Source of the DNA: Glandiceps talaboti
Lineage: Eukaryota; Hemichordata; Enteropneusta; Spengelidae
DNA: 64,000 nt
Direction: 5' to 3'
Assembly: GCF_964340395.1 (NCBI RefSeq)
Contig: NC_135559.1
Location: 4,686,501 to 4,750,500 of the forward strand
Numbering within the stretch: position 1 is the first letter of the stretch; the number at the start of each line of letters is the position of its first letter. Below are positions 1 to 49,850 of this stretch, piece by piece. The notes below the pieces were generated by a model. It had not been told where the DNA came from and made no database searches. It worked only from the letters and a program-made list of their open reading frames with translations. The translations under genes and the position numbers were made by a program.

Positions 1-209
1 GATAATAGCTTGTGTTTGTCAGTTGACATTTTGCCTTGCCTGTTTTGGTAATGTAGTAAGTATACTACATTGTATATTTAGTGTAGATGATAACATATCT
101 TGTGATGTACCACCATATCGGCCAGAACTAGATCATGTCTGGACTGCAAAATCCCCCCCGCGAGTACTACCATCCCGTCAGCCAGAACTCGTCTGTACTG
201 CCACATATA

Positions 210-595
210 TAAGTTGTCTATAGGTTAATTATAGATGTCTATAGGTTGTGTATAGGCTGACCTATAGAAGTTATAGGCTGTCTATAGGTTGAACTATAGA
301 AGTCTATAGGTTGTCTATAGATTGACCTGTATAGAAGTTATAGGTTGTCTGTAGGTTAACCTATAGAAGTCTATAGGTTATTTATAAGTTGACCTATATG
401 GAAGTCTATAGATTGACCTAAATAGAAGTCTATAGGTTATCCATAGGTTGACCTATATAGAAGTCTATAGGTTAACCTATAGAAGTCTATAGATTGTCTA
501 TAGATTGACTTATATAGAAGTCTATAGGTTATCTATAGGTTGGCCTATGGGCTGTCTATAGATTGACCTATATAGAAGTCTAGAGTTGACCTGTG
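210..595. repeat. CTATAGGTTG-type minisatellite
   Basis: Irregular tandem repeat of units like tctataggttgacctatagaag, with period variants of roughly 20-40 bp. It lies in the intron or flank before the first visible transporter exon. Positions 1-209 and 596-852 show no exon that I can support. Confidence 0.85.
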
Positions 596-852
596 GAATT
601 CTATTTTCTGACATTGTTAAAACAATAGAATTGCATAGTATGGATTTCATCAACATTTTCTGATATCTATAATAAATTATGTCATCGGGTAATTTATGTG
701 TTATATCTTAATACCAGGTTTGAATTGCAAGCTATGGTTAAAAGTATGCTTAAGTAAAAAAAATACTGTGAGTACCTTTTGAATATGTGCCCCAAAATGT
801 TACAGTCAGCTTATGCCCTTTTAGTCAAATGTAAGATTTTTCTATCTTTCAG

Positions 853-16358
<15,506 letters not shown>

Positions 16359-16470
16359 TATGGCAGACCATCTGTTCTATTAGCCAATCACACTTCAAGA
16401 TTTAGTATAATGATGGCAGCTGCTGAGAGGACCAAAGAATACCTGACATAATATGGCAGACCATCTGTTG
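16359..16470 (+). repeat. In-frame 93 bp duplicate of the terminal ABCC5-like exon in the 3'UTR
   Basis: The sequence after the TAA repeats the last-exon coding sequence at a 93 bp period. Read in the same frame it gives 30 codons ending in a second TAA at 16449-16451, with [11 protein letters not shown] and KEYLT kept. The short tract tatggcagaccatctgtt follows both stops. Because 93 is divisible by three, stop-codon readthrough would add a second, near-identical tail. Confidence 0.85.
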
Positions 16471-16552
16471 TATCAAAAATCAATCCCATAACAGCATGCA
16501 CACTACTACAATTACAATAGACATGAGATATACTATGATTTCTTGAAATCCA

Positions 16553-16751
16553 TGGTCGTCAGCCAACTGAACTGTTTCTTTCATGCAGTTACTGTTTATA
16601 TCATTAACTAAATAAAGAGTCCACACTGTGTATGTAATGTTTGTTTGGTATCTTTATTGTGTCTATCTCAACATGAAGCCTTGTGATAAGGCTCAGTGAT
16701 CTTAATAGTTTGTTTAACAGCTTGGGCAAACTTCTCTGAAAAGAACTGTAA
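16553..16751 (+). repeat. Inverted-repeat arm 2, downstream of the ABCC5-like stop
   Basis: Partner of 15035-15235 in opposite orientation. It contains AATAAA at 16611-16616, the first good polyadenylation signal after the ABCC5-like stop, so the gene's 3' end may be supplied by the repeat. Confidence 0.8.
16611..16616 (+). terminator. Candidate poly(A) signal of the ABCC5-like gene
   Basis: AATAAA about 250 bp after the TAA at 16358, followed by GT-rich sequence (gtatgtaatgtttgtttgg). Position and context fit a functional signal. The site is inside a repeat arm. Confidence 0.55.
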
Positions 16752-17789
16752 AATCAATGAATAAAATCTGAGGTCACTTCACAAATCATTGAAATACTGG
16801 TCAAAATGATAGAACAAAGTTATTAATGACAGAAAAAAGTTTCAAAATAGTTTATTTTTATGTCATTTCTATGTCAAGTGCATTTCCATGACATTTATGT
16901 CTAACAAATATATTGTTTCATGCCTTACATAATATGTCATACCTTGTTTTCATAAAGCGAACAGTTCTGTGGAATATTTTACATGAATATACCGTAAAAA
17001 GCTGAAAAAGTGTTATTTGTACTATGATAGCAAGATTACAATTTCTTGCTACATTTTGTCTAAATGAAATAAACTATTTAAAGTTACTGTGACTTAACAT
17101 AGACACACAGACACCAGTGTTTTGATGTTTGCATTTGATGTCTGCATCTCTGATCTGCATGGTGGCATATTATAATTCATTTCATTTAAACAAAATGTCC
17201 TAAGAAATTGTATTCATTAAATCATAAATAGTACTGGCCATAGCTCCATTAAATCTGGCTATCTTGAAGCGTAGCATGTGCAGTACCGTTCAACGGTTCT
17301 GTTTGATACAACCCCACAGTAATCAATAAAAAAACTTGAAATGAGCTGTATCAATGTAGAAAGATAATTCAACTTCTCAAAATGATTAACTTTTTCATGC
17401 AAAATGTTTAAATATGTATTTTTCAACTAGCAGATATTGACGAAATATGGCAATAATTTACACCTAGTAGGACTTCTAGAACATGCAAATCATATGGGCA
17501 GGGATCCAAAAGAAGGGTTAAACCCATATTGCACCAAGAACGATTTCATCTTAACAAGTTGTTAGGGATCCTAAGGGTTTGTTGGCTTAGATGGCAAGGG
17601 GAAGAATCGTACAAAAATATCTTGGTAGAATCTTTTATATAAATCTCATGACACTGCCTACAGCAATTGGTGTAAAAATCTTGATTTTATAAACCAAATC
17701 TTGTTCTTATAATCATGAAACTACATCTAAGAACAGATTGTTGCATGTACAGAAACTACATTCAGGTTGTATTTATCATGTGTTGTGAT

Positions 17790-40491
<22,702 letters not shown>

Positions 40492-40689
40492 TGCAGGGGA
40501 ATGTTTGCATTTAGACGACTCAGGAGACTACTGGAACTTTGCAGATCAGATAAATTCGATCCTGTTATTTGTTGCAGACCATGTAATTTTTGTTTTCAGA
40601 CAATGCATCCCAACATACTTTGCGTTATTGTCTCAAAGCGTCTTGGGAAATTAAACGGAGAGAACTATTGGTACCAAATAATAATAATT

Positions 40690-40703
40690 GTTACTATAGC
40701 AAC
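40690..40703. promoter_or_regulatory. RFX X-box-type motif upstream of the coiled-coil gene
   Basis: GTTACTATAGCAAC fits the 14-base X-box pattern RYYNYYWWRRNRAC at every position, 199 bp upstream of the start codon at 40491. RFX sites mark many ciliary gene promoters in animals. By chance about eight such matches are expected in a window of this size, and others occur in introns (for example near 7187), so this is only suggestive. Confidence 0.35.
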
Positions 40704-41740
40704 ATAGTTTATGGAACGATTCTCCTGTTCCACGATCTTCCACTCATAGTGCTACAACTTCACGAAAACTCATTGCGCGTGTGTGCTTGCTGTGTGTACA
40801 TGTATGCGCGTGTATGAATGCATGAGTGCATGTGGACGTGTGTATGTGTGTGTATGTACGTTTACACCATGCACTAGCCAGGTTAAACAAAAATTATGGA
40901 ATATATACTCTGCTGGTCGCTCTACGTAACGACTACACGTGTCTACGTCATTGGTTCTGCTGTATTCGAAATACGCGTTGCCACTGATTACTTTCCCCGC
41001 AAAACGCGCAATCACGATCATAATTACTTACATCTCAGACCACTATATAGAGTGGTCTGAGCTTACATGTACACATTTCAAAAAGTTCCACACTTTTCCT
41101 ATCAATCACATGAATTTATAATGTCAAAATGATTACAATGATAGCAAATTACCAATCTGACTGAAACACAATTATTTACATCATGTTTTCCGTCATGCCT
41201 AATAAGTCAGGCACACATGATCCTCTCAATGATATGACGTTGTCCGGCACCTTGTAATAACGTCAGTCATAGTTCGGGACATGATTTACTGTGATTACCA
41301 ATCATCATTGTGATTATTGGTACTTATCAATCATCAAATCATGATTATGATTTTGAAAAATCTTCTACGAATCTTCTACGTATACTCTCTATCCCTCCCC
41401 CCTCCCTCCCTCCCTCCCTCCCTCCCTCTCTCTGTTGTGAATAAAAGAGAATACATTCCAAGATATAAGTAGTTTGTTTACTTAGTGGAACTGTCTCTAC
41501 AACCCTCATCACCATATCCCAAATGTGCCGTTTCTCTTAGTCGTTTTAGATTCGGTTCTTGACCACAACATTCAATAACATTTGTATTTTGCGTTTACCG
41601 CGGATAACACTGATCGATATCATAGCGCAGGTAAATATAAACAACGGCACTTTGAGGTAATAATTCAACCAATGCCAACCATTTTAAAGTAACAGGCAAT
41701 TAAAATTGCATCTGTTGTCAACTTGTGTGTCTTCGACGGA
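40704..41740. other. Divergent intergenic region
   Basis: Between the two divergent genes. It contains short microsatellite tracts (gtgtatgt at 40835-40860; ccctccct at 41394-41431), and no coding frame that I can support. Confidence 0.6.
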
Positions 41741-41743
41741 AAT

Positions 41744-41760
41744 GTTTCCATGGTGATAAC
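41744..41760. promoter_or_regulatory. Near-match X-box upstream of the MGC gene
   Basis: GTTTCCATGGTGAT matches the X-box pattern at 13 of 14 positions, about 130 bp before the putative first exon. Nearby are tatgctgggaaatg (part of a ZNF143/STAF-like site, 41829-41842) and an inverted CCAAT box (attgg). Confidence 0.3.
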
Positions 41761-41879
41761 CTTCGAAAGTAATGTGCGTAAGCGCATCGACTCACGAAAT
41801 GACTTGGTTCAGTAATGATGTCGCAAAGTATGCTGGGAAATGATTGGATTAATAAGGTTCATCAGAATGTAAATCACTT

Positions 41880-41953
41880 TATATACACAAGAAGTCTGTG
41901 CCAGACTGGCTTGCAGAAGTGACACTTGACGATTTATTAGACTCTGGACTTTG
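41880..41953 (+). other. Putative 5'UTR exon of the MGC gene
   Basis: The sequence ends at a strong donor (ctttg then gtaagtg, gt at 41954) and lies upstream of a strong acceptor (ttccacttacag, ag at 44772-44773) 30 bases before the ATG. The 5' end is a guess; it could start anywhere from about 41850. Confidence 0.4.
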
Positions 41954-42238
41954 GTAAGTGTAATGATTAAATGCGGTGTAAACCATTTGATATTTTCCAG
42001 GTAACATTTTTTTCTAGTGCTACTGTAGATTTTTCTTTCGTTTTTTTTATCAAGGAGGGAACTTTTTCTGTAAATAACAATTAATGCTAGCTATTGAAAT
42101 GGGTGGCTGTTGTCCTTTTTTCTAATTTGACTTCTTCTCTAAAACCGCTCATCATTTTGCGTTGACACTGTGTATGTATGCACCCAGGATGAACATTTTA
42201 TTTATGTCAATATAATGTGTCATTTTCATTGTTTTTAC

Positions 42239-42275
<37 letters not shown>

Positions 42276-42489
42276 CAACTAATTAAATGTGTGACTTTAT
42301 TAGTTATTTTCTGAACAATTATTAGTAATTATTTAGAGTAAATTGTAATGATATGTAACTACATTAATTTGTAATACATCACTGATTTAATTTGTGATAT
42401 AATATTGTGAGTATAAGGTTATTTCATTTTATTTGTACACATTAGATGCATTGTATCACATAGTCGCATATGGGCCCTCACTATCCAGT

Positions 42490-44365
42490 ACCTTAGCCTG
42501 CGGGGGGGGGGGCAAGGGGGGCAGCTGCCCCCCCCCTGAGATTTTGGAAAAAAGAAAGAAAAAAGCTACTTTTTGAATACACAACAATGCTATTAAAATC
42601 GATATTTACGTGACGATTCCTAGCATGCGCGATTTCAATGGATAGTTCACTAAAGTGACTGTACACTGACTCATGGCTAATATATATCTTATATCGTTAT
42701 TGTACGCTGGCTTAACTTTGAATTAAAACGTGTCCTGTTAAAAACAGTAACAGTAGTCTTGAAAGTCTCCTTCATTTGAAGATAGCAAGTCGCAATTATA
42801 ATGTCAGCGAGTGAAACTCAAAAAAGACGGAAAAAGTCGTTCAACGTGAGGTTGCCTGCTATGCTGCATGCAGTGACTCGTGACACCGAAGATCATGCTC
42901 TCGATCTCATTTACATCTTGTTCATTAAAATATTTCATGCTGATCTCTTTTTGGAATATTTGGTGACCCTGAAAAACTATTAAACTAGGTATGCAGTTTA
43001 AGATCCACTATTTGAAGATATTGCTTTCAATAATTGTGTTCGACGTTGTCTTTGGTTAAAATGTTGTTTGATATATTAAATTATCCCATCGCACACTGAC
43101 ACTAGCGTTATTCCACAATTCATTTTGAAGCGACAATTTGCTATGGAAAGCATGGCCCTGAATTTGTAAACAGAGCTGTACCTTCGACATCAAAATCCAA
43201 ACTTCAATTTCCATTATAATGATAATGACAAGGAAAATTGGGTACGACATAAACGAGGCCATAACAGTTTTGGGAGTTGGGTAAAGAAAATGATTATTTT
43301 GTTGTGTTACTTATTTGAGAAAGCACCATCCATTGTTTTTACTTTGAATGTGACATCTTTTCGGCAACTACTTTGAAAGATACGACATCAGGCCAGAAAA
43401 AATGAAAAAGCTATATTTTCTGAATAGTACATGTAACAATATACATTTGAGTCTATTCCAAATTATATTATATCTTATACAGTGGTTTACTTGGCTCTGA
43501 TGTTGCTTACAAGCATGAATTGAGATTAGATATCCAATGTGCACTAAAAAGAATTGAACAAAAGTTTACGACCATTGGGCCATCAAAAGTCTGAAAGTCT
43601 TGAAATGTTTTGCTCTTTATTCGGGATTTTTTGGAACGAAATTAAACTTTAGGAGAAGTCATTTACCATGTTTACATCCGCATAATATCTTTCAGCTTTG
43701 CCACTTCTAGATAATATGTAACACATAGCATAATTGTTTCAATTCTGGTATTTTATTATGTCTATGGTTTGATATTTTATGCCTCTAAATGGCCTCCTAC
43801 ACTGTCTTATTTTCAATTTTTTTTCACATTTGGAGTTGTCTCCTTCCAATGCATCCTTGTACCATATGATTTCATATCTCCACTGTAGTGTAGGTGACAG
43901 AAGGGGTGGCTAAAATAATGCTTGAGTTTCAATTGGCCGGGCTTAACATTTTTTGAGAAGAGAGGGCGAGAGGAACTACACCATTTGTTTAACCGTAAAT
44001 TGTGTACATTTCCTAACTGTAGCTATGCAGACAAATTGCATGAGATAGTATCAAGATGACTGAATAAGTTCTATCTAAACTCGACCTGAAATATTTTGCT
44101 GTCATTATATATGGTTTGTTTTATCCTTGTCAAAAAAATGAAATCGACCTACTTACCCAATGTGATGGGTTAGGTTACCCGTTGACAAGCATTATTTATG
44201 TTTTCTGACCTTACATATGATATTTAATTGCGTATGCTAAAATATATATTATGTAAATTGCATGCAAATTTATGTAAATTAGCACTTTTCTAAATTTTAA
44301 ATGCATGTTGCACCAAGACAAAGTTCTGCCCCCCTTGGCAATTTGGTCAGGCTACGGCCCTGCTA
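42490..44365. mobile_element. TIR element of hAT-like appearance in the 5'UTR intron
   Basis: The left end reads ccttagcctgcgggg then ggcaaggggggcagctgccc; the right end, reversed, reads cagggccgtagcctgacc then gccaaggggggcag. TAGCCTG and CAAGGGGGGCAG are shared and inverted. CAGGGxCGTAGCC ends with G-rich subterminal DNA are typical of a hAT-like TIR type in marine invertebrates. Similar words flank the element (ctatccagtac before, ctatcagtac after), which would fit a slightly diverged 8-10 bp target duplication. Inside are only short frames (for example 42801-42983, basic KRRKKSF), so it is non-autonomous or decayed. Confidence 0.65.
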
Positions 44366-44802
44366 TCAGTACACGAATATAGTAGAATTGCTCCGGATCG
44401 AAGCGCGGCGACGACTTTAGTTTTAGATAAAACGTAGCAAAAAAGGCGCGAGCGACTGTCGACAGTCTAACGACTTCACTCCACGACGATTAAGCTACCT
44501 AGAATAGGACTGTACACTTTTACAGCACGTTTCATGTTATCCGTATCCTTAATATTCTGTCTTGAAATCCCGTAGTAAATTAGTTACGTCATTTAATTAC
44601 CTTGTAATTAGTTTAGGTCAAGCATAGAGGTAGTTTCTAGCTCCATGGGTCAAGACATGTTTTTGGAATCCACACATTGGAAATGAAAGGAAAATCAATT
44701 TTCGTTCGACCATCTTGTAATTTATTGATGCCCAAACGATAAGGAATCTAACCAAATTTCATTCCACTTACAGATATTGTAAGAAAAGATTATTCTACTA
44801 TA

Positions 44803-45171
44803 ATGGGCTGTACACCTGGCAAAAACCCAAATATAGTCACTATCCATGTGGATGAGTGCTCTCCCATGACGTCACCCGCACATCGAGAAAAGGCGGATAG
44901 AAACCCACATCAATACTGTTGGCAAGGAAGTTTTGTCGAGACAACGTACACATCCCACGTGAAAATATCAGACTACGATAAAACTCGGACTACTACGCCT
45001 AATCGCAAGACACCTACTACGTGGCATTGTGGTGTAAACGATACACCAGACAAGCCTATCGATGTCGACACTTCATCGACACTACCACCGGCTCTGAAGT
45101 ACATGCAAGATCACTCATTCAACATGGACAAATTAACCAATACGGATATCATGTTTAAACCTAAACTGTGA
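44803..45171 (+). CDS. Small MGC-start protein, putatively lipid-anchored, 122 aa
   Basis: Single coding exon, ATG at 44803 and stop at 45169-45171. The start MGCTPGK has Gly2 and Cys3, the arrangement seen in dually N-myristoylated and palmitoylated proteins, although residue 6 is Gly, not the preferred Ser/Thr, so myristoylation is uncertain. The body is polar, with Thr/Pro/Asp-rich, low-complexity character, one aromatic patch (QYCWQGSFVETTY) near residue 40, and no membrane span or known domain. Codon use is coding-like and the frame is longer than expected by chance. AATAAA at 45227-45232 provides a 3' end. It is divergent from the coiled-coil gene. I do not recognise the family. Confidence 0.65.
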   Translation: MGCTPGKNPNIVTIHVDECSPMTSPAHREKADRNPHQYCWQGSFVETTYTSHVKISDYDKTRTTTPNRKTPTTWHCGVNDTPDKPIDVDTSSTLPPALKYMQDHSFNMDKLTNTDIMFKPKL

Positions 45172-45226
45172 TACACATTACTTTGCGATATGACTCTACG
45201 ACAGACTGAGATACATTCTAAATAAT

Positions 45227-45232
45227 AATAAA
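45227..45232 (+). terminator. Poly(A) signal of the MGC gene
   Basis: AATAAA 56 bp after the stop codon, in a run of overlapping aataat. Confidence 0.6.
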
Positions 45233-45239
45233 AAACACA

Positions 45240-45940
45240 AACACTATCGCAATATACAAGCTACGATTCAGAACCAGTTCTAGTCAAATGGTTGCCTTGA
45301 CGATTAGATGTTACACATGATTCCAGTAGAATCTTTTAGAAACTTATAGTTCTTTGTAATTTCCAAAAAGGTCTTATTTTGCTCAGAGACTTGGAGTTCA
45401 CTTGAAAAAAAACATGAAAGTCAGAGAGCAAGATGGAAAGCAAGCTATCAGCAAACCGATGTGTGAGGGCGCCCCGTCACGGCGTACCGTACAGACTACA
45501 AACTCTAGCGGTGCCTTGATATACTATATTATGTTCAGATATACAAATGTGAGTTTCGACTCAAGGCTAGTCTGGTAGTAAGACCTGGGGGGGGGGATTG
45601 CCGAATAAAGCTGAAACCTAATGAGTGCCTCCATCTGGACGCAGTTTTAATAAAGTCAACACCAACTTCCAGAGTAAAAATAGCATCCAATAGGGGAGGG
45701 ATTTGTAAAAATTATGTACTATTATATACTATAGTAGTATTTCTCTTCTCTTGTTCTGCATTCTGTTGTATGCAATAAGTGTATACTATTCACAAAACTT
45801 TTCAAATATGAACTATTTTCAATATGTGTGGATCATCCTCTCGTGCAGTGTTAGATATCTTATTTGTTTGAACCATTTACCATATTCCACATAAAAATGA
45901 CCTTACAGTTGAATGGACTTTTATGTATTCCTTTAGATTG
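45240..45940. other. Intergenic, no gene seen
   Basis: 3' flank of the MGC gene. It holds an 18 bp word, accgatgtgtgagggcgc (45455-45472), that recurs at 48116-48133 beyond the zinc-finger remains, and a G-run at 45589-45597. Confidence 0.6.
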
Positions 45941-45944
45941 CTAC

Positions 45945-47740
45945 GTACTTTGATTAAACCCTTTACCACACTCATGACATAAGGCAAAAAAACAGAATTG
46001 TTTCTGGTCAGCGCGCGAATCACTTAAATACCCTCGTGTCGGTCTTTTGTGTGTGTGCGTGTTTCTCCAGCCCATGCAGTCTGAAGATCCGTGAGGAAAC
46101 ACAAAAATAACCCTTCCTACTTCAGTGAAGACAACTGCAGAACCAATTATGAACAAGCAAATGACATCTGTCCCACATACACACTTGCTCTAAAGTACTA
46201 AATAAAAAGAACAGTAACTGTCATGAATAGTATACTGAGTGACATGTTTGTTGAGAATTAAAAAAAAAATCGCGTCACACCATTTTAGACAAACTGTCCT
46301 GACCAGAAACAATTCTTTTTTTTTTTAGGCGTTACAGACAAGTGGTTTTTCATTAGTGTCATGAATCTATAATTTTCACTTTAGTGAGTAACAATATTTC
46401 CGACAATGTGTCTATTTCGAGTGTAGTGACTGACGTCTACTGGTATGACTAAACACGCCATGTATTGTTGTGATGTAGATTGCTCGCATATCGTATTAGT
46501 GACGCTAATTAAATATATATATGTTATATTGTTTAATGTAATTAGAACAAAAGAGTATATAAGTGTATATATTGCAGTTCATGTCTTTTTGATATTCACC
46601 CTGGAGAGAGCGTTAGTCTGAGACGGACGGGGTCTGCTTCGTCCGATCTCAGCACTATCTATCTATGTACAGAAATAAAGTCACATTGTTATGCTCAATA
46701 TTCGGTCTACAAGGTGCTTCAATACATTTAATGAACTTCACTATTTGATATTAGTGTGGATTCTCATGTATCTTTCAAGATGGTAACTGCGATTGAATGC
46801 TTTACACACATACAACTGGTCTTTCATTTGTGTGGATCCTCATGTCACGTGTTTCACTAGAGAGCGACTAAATAAACCCTTTAAATTTACCACAGTTTTC
46901 ACAAATATACAAATGGTCTTTCACTTGAATGTGTCCATACATGTTTCTTCAGATCATTGTTTTGATTAATAGAATTAAAGCCCTTACCACACTCTTTACA
47001 TACATACGCCCTTTGACTTCTATGAATTCTCGCCCGTTTTCTTAAATCATTTTTTTTATCAAACTCTTTAACACACTTTTCACATACAAATGATCTTTCA
47101 TTTTTATGGAGCCTCATGTTTTGTCAAATACCCACTATGGTTAAACCGTTTTCCAAACTCTCTACATACACATGGTCTTTCATTTGTGTGAACCAGCAAG
47201 TGGTGCTTTCAGATTGCTACTTTGTTTAAACATTTAACCACACTCATTACATACAAAATAAAATGGTATTTCATTTGTGTGGATACTCATATGTGAGTTC
47301 AGGCCACCACTGTGTTTAAACCCTTTACCACACTCTTTACATGAAAACAGTCTTTCGTTTGTGTGAATTCTCATATGTAACTTCACAGCACTGCTATGTT
47401 TCAACTCTCTACTATATACACTCTGCGCATAAGAATGGTTGTTCATTTGTATGGACGATCTATAGTGTGTTTTTAAACCACAGCTTTTAATGGTCAACCC
47501 TTTACCACACTCTTCACCTACAAATAGTCTCTCATTAGTATAGCTCCTCATGTCTGCCACAAGACTGCATCTTTCTTTATAAAGCCCTTAGTGCAATCTT
47601 TACATACATAGGGTCGTTCATCATTTGTCTTTCAAAATCTACTACCAGTAAAACCTTTGCCACACTCTACACAGAAGCTGTCTTTCATGTGAATGTATTT
47701 TTTTTTTTAGATGTTCCTTCAACGCACGTTTTTCACTCTT
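45945..47740 (-). pseudogene. Decayed C2H2 zinc-finger gene fragments
   Basis: Several frames on the minus strand carry the C2H2 finger and its TGEKP-like linker in broken form: CEKCVKEFDKKNDLRKRARI and CKECGKGFNSINQ (47117-46899), CKECGKGFKHSGGLNSHMSI (about 47355-47260), CVECGKGFTG near 47670, and CHECGKGFNQS near 45960. Linkers read HTNERLF, HTNEIPF, HSSERPF. Frames change between fingers, stops intervene, and some fingers lack a Cys or His. There is no usable open frame across the array and no KRAB or BTB part in sight. Confidence 0.8.
46474..46711 (+). mobile_element. Probable solo LTR (238 bp)
   Basis: Begins TGTAGA and ends TCTACA, a 6 bp inverted terminus of the TG..CA type. Inside, in the expected order, are a TATA-like box (gagtatataag, 46551-46561), a hairpin-forming gagacggacg / cgtccgatctc, and a poly(A) signal (aataaa, about 46672-46677). 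No target-site duplication is clear and no internal retroelement genes flank it. It splits two zinc-finger fragments. Confidence 0.5.
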
Positions 47741-49600
47741 TAGAATTTCTCCTTATAAAGGATCTGTGAATAAATATCAGTTACCAGTCTACATCTAAGG
47801 AGCAGTAAAACAGAGAAAAGTACAGTAATGTCTATGGGGTTTTTTGGGTTGTATGTGGTGAAAATTACACATTTAAATTTGTTGTATCGTTGTGGGGCCA
47901 ACACAATAAATAGAAAGATGGCGAAAAAAGTTCTAAAGAAGTATACAGAAATACTCATGGCATCATGCTTTATCTTTTTATGTAAAAAGTTTAAATGATA
48001 ATTCAACGTGATCAACAAGGAATACATCATCTATTATCTGGCAGCGCAGCCAGCTCTGAAGACTGTAAGATATGTCATGTTACTCTGCCCTCAACGGCCA
48101 TCTCTTAATGGGTGGACCGATGTGTGAGGGCGCTCGATCATGCCGAAAGATTCAGACTGAAAGAATATTTGAAAGGGGTGCTTTCAAAACTTGCAATTCT
48201 CAAGTTTTACTCTTTGTAAACTTTAAGATTTTAGAATTTCAAAATAAAGATCGTAATAGTACTATAATGGTATGTCTGTCATATGGCTCGTCATCACCCT
48301 GCATACACGTAAAAGAATACGAGAATGAATGTTCATGAAGTCCGAGTTTAAAGTGTCAAATGAAATATCTACTCACAGAGTCAAATAATTCAAATGAAAT
48401 TCACTTCCAAGAAATTTTTTGACAGTGAGTTTAATAACTGTCGCAGAAGTTTTTTCAAAAAATTGACATTTTATGCATGAAATGCAAACAATCATTTTAA
48501 GAAAAAGATAGCTATTTTGTCTATAATTATCATAAACTGACCTTCATCAAGTGTAAATATAAAAGGACTATTATGATTCATAAAATTCATCATAAATAAA
48601 TGTCCTGCACACCTCTACCCCCCCCCCGAAAAAATTTACATAATTAAAAAAAAAAAGGTAAACTACAGCTACAGAAGCACCCTTGATGAAATGGTTGGAC
48701 TGTGTGTCAAATGTTAATGGTCAATAACGATAAATGAAGTGATAGTTGCATGACAGTTCTCACTTTTTTATTGTACATGTAATTATACCTCAAAAAGATG
48801 TTTGGGTAATACTTGAATAACTGTGTGACCATTTTTAGTGAAATAGCCTATATGTGGGGTTAAAACAACTTTGTAACGACAGCTGTCATCACTTACAACT
48901 TATCGTTCGTAGCATGGAAATTATACCATGGGTGATATATGTACTTCCAAGTTCCATAGTCGTAGCATGGTATACCTTATTTATAGTCGTAGTTAATAGT
49001 ACAGTGTGCAGACGGGGTAATTCGGGACTTGATTCCATTCCCGAGGATTCTGACAATGTCCCTTCGAATTCTCTTCACAAAACTAAGTCTTGCAACGACT
49101 ACAGAACAATAATACTGTACTCCATGTATGGCATGTAGTGCCGCCCTTCTAGACTTACTTACATGTACCATGGAAGCATAACCCATTTATACTTCCATGC
49201 ATGTACACAATTCTAGACATGTGTGAAGGAGGTGTTTCGTGCATACCTGGTCATTGATTATACTAGCTAGTATATGAGTTCTGCAAAATATCGTGTGTAT
49301 CGTTTCGTCAAGGTTGGAACCGAACGCCAAAAGCTACTAACGTGCGTCCTTCCCGATGATGGATCCCGACCGACATCCAAACAAGGATCTAAACTAGAAA
49401 TATCGCAAAATGGAGGGCGCCCTCAAACAATGGCCTTAAATTTCAAACAAATTAATGCACAGGGTGAGCGTTGATAAGCGAAAATCATCATTTATCGGTG
49501 TCATTTAGAACCTTCAATAAAACGAATGTTTCATAATTTCCGCCTGACTTTAATAATTCTGATATATCCAGACGGTCTAAAAGTATTATTATGAATTCGA
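47741..49600. other. Intergenic, no gene seen
   Basis: Short frames only (for example 48072-48338 and 49274-49474), none with splice sites or recognisable residues. It contains the second 18 bp word at 48116-48133. Confidence 0.5.
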
Positions 49601-49601
49601 A

Positions 49602-49606
<5 letters not shown>

Positions 49607-49680
<74 letters not shown>
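49607..49680. repeat. CA microsatellite
   Basis: About 36 uninterrupted ca units. Confidence 0.97.
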
Positions 49681-49681
<1 letters not shown>

Positions 49682-49850
49682 ACACACAGACACACATAAA
49701 TACATACATACACACAGACAGACAGACACAGACACAGACACACCCACAGACACACACACACACACACATACATATACATACATACATACATACATACATA
49801 CATACATACATACATACATACATACATACATACATACATAGACACACACA
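49681..49850. repeat. Mixed CACAGA / CATA microsatellite
   Basis: Interrupted cacaga blocks then about 19 cata units (49767-49842). Long open frames here are repeat artefacts. Confidence 0.95.

Noticed and set aside
42801-42983. 60-codon frame with a basic N-terminus as a gene
   Set aside because: It lies inside the TIR element and ends without similarity to known proteins or any intron-exon structure.
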